A stretch of DNA of 64,000 nt from Adiantum capillus-veneris (taxonomy: Eukaryota; Streptophyta; Polypodiopsida; Polypodiales; Pteridaceae), in the NCBI GenBank assembly GCA_014529385.2, contig CM043945.1:154286741-154350740 (forward strand), given 5' to 3'. This document shows positions 8,403 through 19,794 of this stretch, piece by piece. The stretch's first letter is position 1; every line of letters begins with the position of its first letter. The notes below the pieces were generated by a model. It searched no databases. It was not told where the DNA came from and was given only the letters and a program-made list of their open reading frames with translations. Position numbers and translations under genes: made by a program.

Positions 8403-11141
8403 GGAAGAGTTTTTGTCCTCAAAAATACGTGGTAATATTTGCGTAAGAACACTGATGTCTTCTTTATTGACGTCCCATACGTGGGCTAGTTGTCCATATG
8501 ACTGATACTTGGTGCAGTGAGAGGAGGTTCAATGAAACCAAGAGCAACATCTTGATTTTCAACATTGTTGTCCTGTTGCAACCACTTGTATCTAAATGGA
8601 AACTCAATTTACAACTCACTTGAGTACTTTAAAGGAGTAATCAAAAAAATGAAAGAAAACCTTGGCGTAACTTTCCATGCAGTTGTGAGCAAGATTTCCA
8701 ACTCGCACGAGTATCTTGAAAAGCTCATAGCTACTGAGGGATAGAATAGGGAGTGTCCTCATGTCATTCTTTTGAACAGTTTCGAACACATAAAACTACA
8801 TCTTCATCCCTAATGAAGGTTACTTGCCAACACACTTTGTCAGCACGGCGGGGGTTTCACTATATTTAAGACCACTATATCACGTGCGTTCATGCTCTTT
8901 TTCTAAAATCCCTATTTTGTGAATTTTCTAGGAAATATAATGAACCCTTTTCTTTTAAATTCTGTAAATTTTTTGAGATTTGTAAAAAACATATCCTTAT
9001 GTAAATTTATTTCTGTAAGTTTTAAGGGATTTAAATACCCTTCTGTTGCACTCACGTGATAGGTCACATACTATATAAGGTAAACCCCCGGGTCAACACA
9101 CCTATTAGGTCCTTGACTTTTGAAACTATTGAAACGGTATCCACCCCCACCACAACAGGTGTTCAAAGTTGAAAACCTCACTTAAGCAAATTCTACAATA
9201 GGGAGAGCATCACCCATTCCGAATTTGTTGTGCTAAGTATGTATGCTATTAGCAAATTCTTTAGCAAAAAATACTTGTAATGTGCCCATCCAACAAGGAA
9301 TAAATAGCAGCAGTAAGAGTGAGGTGCTTTTCCCCAACCACTTACAAATAGTCTTCCAAGACTATCGATAAATCATGACTCAACCATTGAGCATCCAGCC
9401 ATATATTTGATATCAATTGAAGACAACCAACTAGTTTGAAACCGGGTTGGACTAGAGAAGCTCATAGAGTTTAGACCACCCAACCACAGACACCCATCCT
9501 GAGCCAGTAGCTTGTATGGCAGGGTGTAAACTCATAATAAAGTTGCAGTAGAGATTGCACTTGTAGTACAGAAAGGTGCAGAAAGAATAAAGTCCATGAA
9601 TTTTCATGCCGCTCCAAATAAATTTTAGTGTTGAATACTAGGGCCCATAACACCTAGTGTGCATGCATTTAACACAAACTTATCCAAACCACAATTCCAT
9701 GACGAGACTTTCCATGGTAAATACAGGAAATCCTGGCAACAAAAGTTGGACCATAACAGAATGTGACAACCCAATCACACCTAGGTACCAACTATGAGAC
9801 ATTCTCATGAACGTAGCATATTTGGCTATATGTAGAAACGAACCTCCGTTAAGGTGGTTTCACAGCACTTGTAATCGGAACAATTCTGTACTTAGTACCC
9901 GACGATTTCTTGCCACTGAAATTGTTCCTGATACGGTGTGATCCAAATGGTCAAATAAACCAATGCGACCAGCACGTAGGGACTTTGTCGCGACACATCG
10001 TTAGGAATTAGGTTCCAGTGTCAGTTCCAGAGACTCATTTTCACCACATGTGGAATATGTCTGAAATAAGGATGGCAAAGAAAGCGACGTCCATCAAGAA
10101 AAATTGTACTTGTGTGTGGAGAAAACTATGAACACTCCGCGACGCAAGTGAGAGGGGCCCTCATTATCATTGCTCCACACTGGCTAAACCGAACTCCTTG
10201 AGTTTCTAGACCACGTTGTGTCGCATGTGACAACATGTGCCAAATAGAACCGTAGCATGTAGGTCTGTAATTGTTGCAACAAGATTCAAAACCATGAAGG
10301 TATCTTGATGAATAGGGAAGGGAGAAAATAAAAATATTTTCTCAAAATGCTATGCTCTTCCATGACCTTGTCACCTGGCTAAAGAGAAAGCTGGATGGAA
10401 GCCTTTTAGTGCAAACATCCCGGTTACATAACACAAACAAGCTTAAAATATATCCAAAAAACATTTACTTGCGAGGAGGTGGAAAGTACCTAATACTTAC
10501 CCGGAAGTCAAGTACAACCCGAAACGTGTAAGTGTACTATATCAAAATTTCTTTGAGATTAGAGAAGAGAAACAAATTGAACTTGGGACTCTGGGTGTTG
10601 CCTTGGCAATCCAAACCCCTGGGTATATCTTACCAAACCAACCCCCCTGGTGAAAGGGTGAAAAGAACCTTTGGACTATCCCTTGACAGATAGTTTTTCT
10701 TAAAAGACAAAGTGTGAGGGTGTCCAAAAATGACCATCAACACGTAGCGTGTGATTTAGTAATCACATATGTGGTCATACGACAAAAATTTTCACCTATA
10801 TGCACGCCTAGTGCGATAGAGAAAACATGAGATCCATGTGGTCAGGACTCCGAGCTCTTATGGATAGCCATGCTGTTTGAAATGCTTGTTGCATCTATAC
10901 GTTGTGTTATAGATCAGCCTATGTGAGTGGAAGTTCATAAAAAACTAACTCAATCTTTGCACCAAAACATGTAGTGCTTTCAAAATACCCAAACATATGT
11001 AATGGCAAGCTCTTGCTAGGCCATTATTAGCAATGGGGAGTTCACTAGGTAGATTTTGTTCAAGCTGGAGAACAATCACCCAGGGAATGCTAACAGTTGG
11101 GTCTTACCCTAGATCTGACAACAACTCTTAACCAGCATGTG
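8403..11141. other. Interior of B, left part; no convincing gene
   Basis: About 2.7 kb expected to hold the pol end of B. Only short scraps are suggestive (PGDKVM-like wording on the minus strand near 10380, reminiscent of an integrase C-terminus). No frame longer than ~60 codons is convincing. I treat it as decayed pol plus untranslated sequence. Confidence 0.45.
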
Positions 11142-11146
11142 TGGCT

Positions 11147-11467
11147 TGTTGAGATGTCGATCTCTACACCTTGAGCTGGCATCCACTACGGGTCTTGGCC
11201 GCTTACGGCATTTACTCACTGGCGCGTTAGGTGACCGACACGGAGGATCTCTGCCAGTGATTCTACAGCTGGACTACACTTATAGTGCCAGCCTAGTACG
11301 CTTCTAGTGAGTTCACACTTAGTGACCGCATGTACATATGTGCTACTTTTCAGCTTTAGCACTTAGTCATTTTGTACTCTCTTTTCTTAGAGAAGAAGAA
11401 GAAGCTTTCCATCTCTGTGTGCTTTGTGCTTGTCTTGTGTATCTCTCTTGCATCCTCATTATTTACA
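11147..11467 (+). repeat. 5' LTR of copia element C
   Basis: Starts TGTTGAGATGTCGA and ends ATTTACA. A GAAGAAGAAG purine stretch lies near its 3' side. Preceded by target duplication TGGCT. No clean TATA box was singled out. Confidence 0.92.
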
Positions 11468-11480
11468 TGGTATCAGAGCC
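11468..11480 (+). other. Primer-binding site of C
   Basis: TGGTATCAGAGCC directly follows the 5' LTR. Complementary to the 3' end of initiator tRNA-Met. Confidence 0.9.
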
Positions 11481-11719
11481 TGGTGCAGGCAAGAGAGGCT
11501 AAGAGAGCAAGAGCATCACAATCCCTTCGTTCGCACAAGTTTCTGAACAGGTCTCCAAAGTGCAGTATATAGAGATTTACTGTACAAGTACAGTGGTTGT
11601 ATGTACGCTTGATTGTGGACACTCGTTGAGTGTAGAAAGCGTTACAGGTACCACGATAGCAGGTTCCACAGATTTGCAGGTTTTTGCAGATTGCAGCTAT
11701 TTTGTCTTAGTGGTTCAAG

Positions 11720-12755
11720 ATGTCTGACGGTTTCAGTCAGATTGTTACTAAGAAGCTTGAGAAAAATAACTACCCTACATGGAAGTTCAGAATAACAAAT
11801 TTCCTAAAAGGAAAAGGTTATTGGGACTATGTAGAAGGAGACAATGAAAAGGAACCAGAGATTCCCGAGGCAAATGCTACAGCAGAACAAAGGAAAGCTT
11901 TGAGGGACTGGCAACAAGGCCAGAGCAAAGTGATGTATTGGCTTTCTATGACCATCACAGATGGCATGATGGGCTATCTACAGGATGCTGAAACCCCCGC
12001 CATTGCATGGAGAAACTTAGGCAGAGTGTTCGAGGTGAACACCAAGTCCAGGAAGCTTCAACTAAAGTCGGAGCTAAATCAGGTTAAGAGAAACAACCTC
12101 TCAATCAATGATTATTCCTTGAAGATCAAGAGTATCATTGAGGCTCTTGGATCTATTAAAGTCTCAGTGGAAGACGATGACATTGTCCGTGCATGCTGGG
12201 ATGGTCTAGGAGATGAGTATGTACATTTCAGGTCTTCCATGAATACAAGAGACGAAATCCCCGTGTTCCAAGATTTGATTTCTATGCTTATTCTGGAGGA
12301 GAAGAACCTTGACACATCTTCTTCTCATGGCAGAAATAATTCTGAATAGGCCTTCTATTCTAACTCCAATAGAGGTAGAGGTACGTAGAGGTCGTGGTCG
12401 AGGCCCAAGGGGTTGCAGGGGCCAATTTCTGGAAGGTCAATCAAATCAAAACAATACAGGTGGCAGGGGAAACCAGTCTCAAGGCAGGGGGAGTCAAAGA
12501 GGTCGTGGTGCAGGATCAAGCAGGCAGCAACATACTCCAGATGGCAGAGAATGTTGGACTTGTGGTGAAAGAGGTCACATGTCACGTGACTGTCCAAAGG
12601 GAAAAGCAAGTGGAAAGAGAGAACAGGGCAACTATGCATCTACTAGCAGAGATGCAGATGACAACAAAAACGAGCGCATGTTTGTTATGCAGCATGTAAT
12701 GAATACAATGACTGCAGAGAATTCCACCCAAGATGATGTTTGGTATGTGGATTGA
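11720..12755 (+). pseudogene. copia gag with zinc knuckle (element C, broken)
   Basis: Gag builds the virus-like particle. From ATG 11720 the frame gives a UBN2-type gag: NNYPTWKFRITNFLKGKGYW near the N-terminus, then VMYWLSMTITDGM, then RKLQLKSELNQVKRNNLSIN and a WDGLGDEYVHF-like segment. A TAG at 12347-12349 interrupts it, and a frame change follows near 12385. The second frame carries an Arg/Gly-rich stretch and the canonical CCHC knuckle CWTCGERGHMSRDC (12553-12593). The stop TGA at 12753-12755 falls inside the protease motif. Without the lesions gag and pol would be one reading frame, as is normal for copia elements. Confidence 0.88.
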
Positions 12756-13127
12756 GGTGCCTCTAATCACATGACGTCTCGTGGAGAGTGGTTTAGAGAT
12801 ATGCGCAAACCAGATGTGTCAGGCTATGTGCAGACAGGAGATGACACAGCTCACCCCATTGCTCATGTAGGGGACATACCTCTAAATACGAAGAGTGGGA
12901 AATCAAAGTACTTAGCAGATGTACTTCATGTCCCAAACATTACAAAGAATCTTGTTTCTGTTGGACAAATGGTTGAGCAGGGTTTGCAGGTTCGCTTCAA
13001 TCCGAATGGCTGTTATGTAGAAGATTTCCAGAATGGTTGTAAGCTGATCACAGAGGGAAAATGTGTGGGAAGAATGTTTATGCTGAATGTAGACATGCCT
13101 GAGGTAAAAGCTGCATTATTTTCATAG
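12747..13127 (+). pseudogene. copia aspartic protease (element C, broken)
   Basis: The copia protease cuts gag-pol. Its active site is D-S-G-A-S-N-H in the family. Here the text is WYVD, stop (TGA 12753-12755), GASNHMTSRGEWF, so the residue after the catalytic Asp is lost to a stop. Then come the expected LADVLHVPNITKNLVSVGQM and LQVRFNPNGCYVED. A TAG at 13125-13127 separates it from the integrase. It is in the same frame as the downstream integrase and RT. Confidence 0.88.
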
Positions 13128-14180
13128 GGCACAAATGTTGTGGCTGATGTTGACATTTGGCACAAACGCATTGGCCATGTCAATGAGCAGAGATTGCGCA
13201 GCATGCAATCAAAACAGATTGCAAAAGGTTTGCCCAAATTCAAGGTGGATGGTATGCATAAAGTGTGTGCAGCATGCCAGTTTGGAAAACAGTCAAAGGG
13301 CTCATTTCCACATGTACGCAATGTATGTAAAAAGCCACTTCAGGTGGTGCACACAGATGTTTGGGGTCCAACCGATACTGCAAGTATACATGGCTGCAGG
13401 TATTATGTCTCTTTCATCGATGACCATACAAGGAAAGTATGGGTCTACTTCATGCGTAACAAAAGTGAAGTGTTTGGTCACTTTCAGGACTTCAAAGTCA
13501 TGATTGAGAAGGAGACAAATATGCAAATCAAGACATTGAGGTCAGATGGAGGGCGAGAGTACTTCTCCAATGATTTTTCAGATTTTCTGCGAATGCATGG
13601 TATACGCAGGCAGTTTACATGCAGATATACTCCACAGCAGAATGGGGTCGCAGAAAGGAAAAACAGGCACATTGCAGAGGTTGCACGTGCATTGATGAAT
13701 GAGAAGAACATGCCTCATCATTTCTGGGCTGAAGCTGTAAATACAGCTGTGTACATTATGAACAGGACACCTACAGCTGCGGTGCATGATGTAACACCTG
13801 AGGAAAAGTTTATAGGTACAAAGCCTAATTTGGCACACTTGAAAGTGTTTGGCTGCATAGCTTACATGCATGTACCAGATGAGTTGCGTAGGAAATTGTA
13901 TCCTAAAGCAGAGAAATGTATTCTTGTGGGATATTCCCTTGAACAAAAGGGGTACAGGTGCTACAATCCTACTACACGAGAATTACGAGTGAGCAGAGAT
14001 GTAGTCTTTGATGAGATGAGCAGCTGGTACAATAATGCACATGGCACTATTGGGGCTGATGTAAAAGATGATGTGGTTGTACAAAATGTGAGGCCACAGT
14101 CACAGGTTTTGAGTGGACCACAAGAGTCCTCTTCTCGTGGCTCTGTTGAGAAGCCATGGAATGGTAGACTATGTACATAG
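13128..14180 (+). pseudogene. copia integrase (element C)
   Basis: Integrase joins element DNA to the chromosome. A pre-integrase segment DIWHKRIGHVNEQRLRSM with C-x2-C (CAACQFGKQ) forms the HHCC zinc site. The catalytic core shows HTDVWGP (first Asp), the DDHTRKVWVYF stretch, RSDGGREY (second Asp) and TPQQNGVAERKNR with the catalytic Glu. It continues through the conserved MNRTPTAAVHDVTPEE and LKVFGCIAYMHVP to the C-terminal YNPTTRELRVSRDVVFDE. The core is intact. TAG at 14178-14180 closes it. The same frame resumes downstream. Confidence 0.92.
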
Positions 14181-15671
14181 GTTACTCCACCAGCAGGTAC
14201 AGGGAATGTATCACGAAAAGGAAAGGAAAAGGTTGATGAACCTCCCCTTATGGTTGATGCATCATCAGGTTTTTCACATGTAAACATGGATTCAGATGGT
14301 TCTGAACAAAGTCTTGATGAGGAATTTGGAATTCCGGCTATCAGGACACCTGGTGTAAGGAAAGTACAAGAAGATGCTAGAGGACAAAGGAGTGACCCAG
14401 GACCGCGCAGATCTAACAGAGTCAAAAATCCAGTTCAGAAATTGACTTATGATGGGTATCTAGCGCATCACCAAGCCTACATGGCTAAGGTGATACAGGA
14501 TGTGGAGCCCACATGTTTTGAGGATGCAGTTGGAAATGTGCATTGGGATGATGCAATGAATGAAGAGATGGCTGCATTGGAAGCAAATGACACATGGGAG
14601 TTGGTGCCATTGCCAAGTGGCAAGAAAGCTATTGGCTGTAAATGGGTGTATAAAACCAAGCATAAGGCTGATGGTAACATTGAGCATCACAAGGCAAGGC
14701 TGGTCGCAAAGGGTTATGCACAGACGTATGGCATAGACTATGAGGAGACCTTTGCTCCAGTGGCAAAGATGACGACTGTGAGAGCTGTCATAGCAGTGGC
14801 TACATCTAGAGGATGGATTATGCATCAAATGGATGTAAAGAATGCCTTCTTGAATGGTGAGTTGCAAGAGGAAGTGTATATGGATCAGCCACCTGGTTAT
14901 GTCGATCCAGGTTACCCAGATTATGTATGCAGGCTTCTCAAAGCTTTGTATGGTTTGAAGCAGGGCTCTAGAGCATGGTATGACAGGATTGCCAAGTATC
15001 TTGTCAGTATTGGGTTTAGGAGAGCTCATGCAGATCATTCACTCTATGTACGTGAGAGTGATGTGGGGATTGTGGTCATTACCATATATGTAGATGACCT
15101 TATTATTGTGGGTGACAATGCTATGGAGATTGACCATGTGAAGGGTCTTCTCAAACAGGAGTTTGAAATGAAATATTTGGGCGAGTTGCGCTACTTTCTT
15201 GGCATTGAGGTGATCAGGACTCTAGAGGGTGTATGGCTGTCACAGAGACAGTATGCTTTGGACATGTTTTCAAAGTATGGTATGGCTGATTGTAAGCCGA
15301 TTTCTATTCCCTTGCATGTGAATGCAAAGCTGAGTGCAGAGAAGGGTGATGTTGTTGAGGATGTCAACATGTACAGGAAGATGGTGGGTAGTCTAATCTA
15401 CTTGACTATCACGAGGCCAGACTTGAGCTACACAGTAGGCTTGGAGAGTCAGTTCATGCAGCTTTCAAGGAAGCCACATTTGGATGGAGTACAACGCACA
15501 CTTAGGTATGTGCAAGGGACTCTTGACTACGCATTGTTCTATGCAGCAGATGCACCATTAGCATTGTATGGGTATTCAGATGCAGATTGGGCAGGTAGCA
15601 TTGTTGATAGGAGATCTACGAGTGGCTTCATGTTCTCTTTTGGGAGTGCTTCTGTTACTTGGAGCAGATAG
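14181..15671 (+). pseudogene. copia reverse transcriptase and truncated RNase H (element C)
   Basis: RVT_2-type RT with ETFAPVAKMTTVRAVIAVA, QMDVKNAFLNGEL (catalytic Asp), LKALYGLKQGSRAWY, and the active-site motif YVDD at 15087-15098. Then come FEMKYLGELRYFLGIEV and RPDLSYTVGLESQFM. RNase H starts normally (YSDADWAGSIVDRRSTSG, SFGSASVTW). At 15660-15675 it jumps straight to the C-terminal EDIFTKALGAEKLRRF seen in the following frame (to ~15750). The RNase H middle, expected to be some 80 residues with its catalytic Glu and Asp, is deleted. RT itself is a long open frame of over 400 codons. Confidence 0.93.
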
Positions 15672-15749
15672 AGGATATCTTTACCAAGGCCCTCGGAGCT
15701 GAGAAGCTTCGACGTTTCCAGACTATGCTTGGACTCTGCGACATGCAGA

Positions 15750-15762
15750 GCTCGAGGGGGAG
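15750..15762 (+). other. Polypurine tract of C
   Basis: GAGCTCGAGGGGGAG ends directly at the 3' LTR start, as expected for plus-strand priming. Confidence 0.75.
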
Positions 15763-16084
15763 TGTTGAGATGTCGAGCTCTACACCTTGAGCTAGCATCC
15801 ACTACGGGTCTTGGCCGCTTACGGCATTTACTCACTGGCACGTCAGGTGATCGACACGGAGGATCTCTCCCAGTGATTCTACAGCTGGACTACACTTATA
15901 GTGCCAGCCTAGTACGCTTCTAGCAAGTTCACACTTAGTGACCGCATGTACATATGTGCTACTTTTCAGCTTTAGCACTTAGTCATTTTGTACTCTCTTT
16001 TCTGTGAAGAAGAAGAAGAAGCTTTCCATCTCTGTGTGCTTTGTGCTTGTCTTGTGTATCTCTCTTGCATCCTCATTCTTTACA
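15763..16084 (+). repeat. 3' LTR of copia element C
   Basis: TGTTGAGATGTCGA to CTTTACA, 322 bp, followed by target duplication TGGCT. About 12 differences from the 5' LTR. Confidence 0.92.
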
Positions 16085-16089
16085 TGGCT

Positions 16090-16275
16090 CATAGCCCTTA
16101 TGTTAATTAGTATTCAAATGACGAACCGAAGAAGACTAATTTGAATGGCATCTTGGCCAAGTTCTAGCTGAGAGTGACAGCACCTTGGCTCAGGCTGACT
16201 CACAAGCAAAACATATTTCATAATCTAATTCACAAGGTTTTGCATTATTTCCTTAATAAAACTTAGGAAATATAG

Positions 16276-16324
<49 letters not shown>

Positions 16325-16597
16325 ATGCTAGGGTGAGGAACATTCTGTAATTTACTACCTTGTATATGTTGTGCCCATGCTCATGTGCATCTTTTGCCTA
16401 GCGTATAGCTCATCCTATAAGCATGAAACAACCTATCGTGATGACGCTCACATCGAGAGAGGTAACTGAAATCATATCGGGACCATCCTACTGTGTAAGA
16501 ACGAGGAGAACTTAAATATGGCACTTTGTCTATGAAGTAAGGCCTAAATATAGGTTCCTTTTAGTGGTGTGTTGCGATGACAACAACAAAAAGAAAA
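16090..16597. repeat. Interior of B resuming, with (GATA)n(GA)n microsatellite
   Basis: B sequence after the copia insertion. 16276-16322 is a compound GATA then GA microsatellite. No gene seen. Confidence 0.6.
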
Positions 16598-17191
16598 TTA
16601 TGGAAAACAATTCATAACTAATATTTTCCTTAAGAGAGTGACTGTGTGAGGACGGAAGTGTACTTTATACCACCTGGGTAGCATGCTTTGCATAGAAAAG
16701 TGGAAGCCCATGGCTATCGTGACAGTCATAAACGTAAATGTTACTACAACCAAATCATCTTGTGCATGTTGGACCTCTTTGGTCATAACTCGTGGGTAGA
16801 AAACCTCTTGGGTTTTCGGCAAGTGAGAAGTTGATTCGGGTAGCATATTGAAAATTAATCGTGTGAGATTTTCCACTTGCGTAGCCAATATTTGGACCCA
16901 TACAGCTAGCTTGCCAAATCGGGCCTCAAAAGTTTGGCAGTCCTGTCGAGTGACAAACTCCCTTGCATCCGGCAAGTTCCTTTCATCCTCCAGAATATCA
17001 AACACGCTCTAAGGAGGACGTGAAGATACTCGCGGAGAGAAAGATAGACTACCTGGGTATGCATCATCCGTCCCTGTTGCCACACGTGGGTAACCCTACG
17101 TGAGAGTATCCCGACACGCGGCATCCACAGGTGGAGCTGACTCCAAGTATTCAAAGTCAAACATGTGTTGATCATCAGTTTTCGCACTCAT
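16598..17191 (-). pseudogene. gag N-terminus of element B (broken)
   Basis: The start is chosen at ATG 17191 on the minus strand (MSAKTDDQHMFDFEYLES). The frame has a stop after ~30 codons, then RVATGTDDAYPGS, another stop, and from ~17005 VFDILEDERNLPDAREF followed by a helical, probably coiled-coil stretch (FEARFGKLAVWVQILATQVE). The DFE...ATG-DDAY pattern also occurs at the gag start of element A (29303), which shows common ancestry. After ~16750 the text loses resemblance to gag. The capsid core and zinc knuckle of B were not found. Confidence 0.55.
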
Positions 17192-18244
17192 GGTGAAAAC
17201 GTGGTGTGCGAACAAAAGATAAAACCAAACCTTGGAGTAGAGAAATGCGCGTAGCCGTACCGAACGCAGAAACTCGTAGCAGAGGCCGGTGATTAGCCAT
17301 GCTAATTACACCTGCGGTCGTAAAGAAGGTGAACTTCAAATCGCCAATGAAATTGAAGGTGTTGAAAAAATTGAGCTTCCCAAACAACTTGCTCGCATCG
17401 TATGCAGTCCAGCAAGTTGCAAGTCATCGCCGAATGCAAACTTAATGAACGATCTTGCAAACGCTCGTTGGAAATTTTTTATCCAATTTTTTTGGTTTTT
17501 AAACGCTGATTCTCAGCGAGCTCATAGCAATTTGCGACAATTAACTGGATAATTATGTCTTCAATTGAACCGAACACCGAATTCAAAGCCGGATTGTAAA
17601 TCCCAAGCAACTGTGAAATCAGCAATTAACTTGCAGGCGAGAATGCACTTGAAAGCACCGATCAATTCATAGTGGCCAACAACTGGGTTTGCATCTTATG
17701 CAATCGCCAAATCGATTGAACTTTGTTGACTAATTTGCAAGTTTTCAAAACTGCAAAATCTGGTTTCCAGCAGACTCTGAATACTGAGTTATTCCTGATC
17801 AACAAGAGTTTGTGCTCGTTTGCCTTCCACCGGATCAAGAGAACTGAGGGGAAGCTTGACGCCCAAAAACAGCGTATGTAGAGGCTCTTGCAATGGCCAC
17901 TAGTGTTGGCCAAGTGTGGAGGGCCAACCTATGGTTTCTATAAAAAACAAAATTGACGAACTCTGTCTGCAGTCGAAATCAGCTAACTGCGTGATTCAAG
18001 AAGACGACAGAGCTCACGATGGATAAAGGATGTGGCACCAGTGCAAGCTCATGGATTTGTTGTTTTTCCATAGCAATCCCAACGAGACTAACCTCATTCA
18101 GGTCTGTGCAAGGCAAATTCCCGTTCCCGACTTAGGGTACTTGCACGCGCCAAGCTTCGGCCTTCTTCCTCCCCGACCTTGCTTGGTTGCATGCAACATG
18201 GATGAAAGCCAAAAACGTGCTTTACTTTATATTCTTAGCGTAAA
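17192..18244 (-). other. 5' leader of element B
   Basis: Untranslated region between primer-binding site and gag start, about 1 kb. Frames here are short and unconvincing. Confidence 0.55.
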
Positions 18245-18256
18245 GCTCTGATACCA
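18245..18256 (-). other. Primer-binding site of B
   Basis: Minus-strand TGGTATCAGAGC, one base inside the LTR edge. tRNA-Met type. Confidence 0.85.
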
Positions 18257-18257
18257 A

Positions 18258-18426
18258 TGTAAGAACTAGGGATGCTAGACCATAGGACCCTCCTCCCAAC
18301 CCCCCATTATATAGGCGGCGGGCTCCTATCCCCTCTTTAAAGTGTCTAGCCCGGCCCCTTGCCGTAGTCCGTGACCACCCTATCCTTAAGTTTGGGCCTT
18401 GCCCCTAAGAAACCCTTGTCCTGACA
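18258..18426 (-). repeat. 5' LTR of element B
   Basis: 169 bp. The plus-strand text starts TGTAAGAACTAGGG, ends CTTGTCCTGACA and matches 8204-8387, with about 15-20 bp deleted in the middle. ATTATATAGG is a conserved TATA-like box in both. Followed by target duplication ACTCG. Confidence 0.85.
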
Positions 18427-19203
18427 ACTCGGAGTTTGGGGTAATTTGAGTTTTTTACCAATGCATAATTAATGAAATTGTGAGTTGCACCGTCATCTAC
18501 CAATATGTGCACCTTGTGCCCTTGTAGAGATCCGTGCATACGCACTAACTCATGTGGACCGAAGGTCTGTTTCCACTTGGAAGCTGTGATACAGCATTCA
18601 TGCATCATCTCGGTGTGTGTTACTTTCACCGTAGAGAATCGTGAGGAAGACTCAAGAGGTAGCAGTTGCACCGTGTGCACTGCTTTCTCCTTGCCATGAG
18701 CATCAGATTCCCCCCTAGGGCAATCCTTTTTGCAATGGCCGCTTCCCAAGCATTGAAAACATAACTTCTCTTTTTTAGCCTTATCAAAGTCCTCAGCAGA
18801 GAGAGGACCACGGAACCCCTTAGGTTTTTTAGCTGCGTCAGAATTGGCTACTATAAATTTACTTTTATTGTGCCTATATTGTGTGCGTATATTACCATGT
18901 GTATTGACAGACACGTGATTATTATGTGATTTCTTTTCATTTGGATCATCATGAATGTGTGCTTTCACTATGGCCTCCTCAAGTGTTTTAGGGTCCTGGG
19001 TCTTGATGTGCTTCTTAAGCTCGGGCGTTAGAATGCAGATAAACCCTCGCACTTGTTGAAAGGTTTCTATGCCATCCAACTTGATGATAACATCCCGATA
19101 GTGAAAGGTATATTCAAGTAATGAAGGGTGTTGGTGCATGAAACATGTTTCCTAAGCCGTCCAATTTCGATCTGCCTCACATTAGGAAGATGATGGGGTG
19201 TAG
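18427..19203 (-). pseudogene. Ty3 gag C-terminus, zinc knuckle and protease start (element A)
   Basis: The open frame from 19139 to 18427 gives the end of the gag core (FMHQHPSLLEYTFHYRD, then LTPELKKHIKTQDPKTLEEA), a basic linker, and a CCHC knuckle CFQCLGSGHCKKDC (x2, x4, x4 spacing). About 100 residues later the retropepsin begins with HILVDDGATHNFINYALV, where the catalytic motif is D-D-G-A instead of D-T/S-G-A. An upstream TAG (W codon changed) precedes 19139 and gag wording continues to about 19175. The frame is cut at the ACTCG site by element B. The protease continues at 8010. Confidence 0.85.
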
Positions 19204-19619
19204 GAGGGCCTCTTTATTTTCCATGAGCTTATGGAGGTGATTAACACTTTGACGAATAGGTGTATGACATCTGTGCAAGAATGGTGGGTGTGTAAGAGAT
19301 GTGTAAGAGTGGTCAAAGGATGCACTTTCCCGCAAAAAAGGAGGTGGACAACTTTATGATTTTTGGCCTTCCATAACTTCCACATATGATCTCTGATTTG
19401 AGCGAAGATCATAGATCTGCAATCTACATGTCAAGCTCTTTCCATACATATGCTACATAATATGGTTTTACACGCTAGATTTTAAATTCCATTTTGGGGG
19501 AAAACTTTGAATTCAAATAAACTAGCCATTTTGTCTCTTTGAATTCAAAAGGTGTCCTTTGATTACTTTCTTAATACTAAAGGTTTGACTTCCTTAAACT
19601 GCCAAATAAAGAGGCCCTC
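19204..19619. mobile_element. 416-bp MITE with GAGGGCCTCTTTATTT ends
   Basis: Inverted ends GAGGGCCTCTTTATTT (19204-19219) and AAATAAAGAGGCCCTC (19604-19619) match with one difference. A 4-bp direct repeat GTAG lies immediately outside both ends (19200-19203, 19620-19623). No coding potential. It splits the gag of element A. The superfamily is not certain from a 4-bp duplication. Confidence 0.8.
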
Positions 19620-19623
19620 GTAG

Positions 19624-19772
19624 ATACCATTCTCTTCCTAATGTTTGTGGGCCGAAATTCGTTTTGAAACATAGCCTCAAAGACTACCGAACTCTGTGGA
19701 ATGATATTCTTCTCTTTGAGAGACATCCACCATTTGTAGGCCTTGTCTTCCAGAGTTAAACTTGTTTGCAGA
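19624..19772 (-). pseudogene. Ty3 gag middle segment (element A)
   Basis: Between the MITE and the CACTA element, the minus strand reads LTLEDKAYKWWMSLKEKN then FEAMFQNEFRPTNIRKRMV. This is the tryptophan pair and following helix of the Retrotrans_gag core. It bridges the pieces at 28804-29303 and 18427-19203 and proves both flanks belong to one gene. Confidence 0.85.
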
Positions 19773-19794
19773 CACTATGAGAGATCGTGGTGTT

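Larger units (their letters stand above)
11147..16084 (+). mobile_element. Ty1/copia LTR retrotransposon C, complete ends, inserted in B
   Basis: LTRs at 11147-11467 and 15763-16084 differ at roughly 12 positions (~96% identical by hand count). The 5-bp target duplication TGGCT is at 11142-11146 and 16085-16089. Primer site, gag, protease, integrase, RT, RNase H and purine tract are in copia order on the plus strand. It is the youngest insertion of the A/B/C stack by position. Four in-frame stops, a frameshift and an RNase H deletion make it non-autonomous. Confidence 0.95.
8015..18426 (-). mobile_element. LTR retrotransposon B inserted in element A
   Basis: Flanked by a 5-bp target duplication ACTCG (8010-8014 and 18427-18431) exactly inside the protease gene of A, and both outer ends read TGTCAG/CTGACA. 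The right LTR has an adjacent tRNA-Met primer site and the left LTR has a purine tract, so the element is on the minus strand. A gag N-terminus is at 16598-17191. The interior is split by copia element C. Its gag start resembles that of A, so B belongs to a related Ty3 lineage. The left end is structurally aberrant. Confidence 0.85.

Noticed and set aside
14460-15038. 192-codon minus frame
   Set aside because: It is antisense to the intact copia RT and has no family features.
8015-18426. Reading element B as a DNA transposon because its outer ends are inverted repeats
   Set aside because: Primer site, purine tract, LTR-LTR homology and the 5-bp duplication show an LTR retrotransposon. The inverted end is a secondary structure of one LTR.
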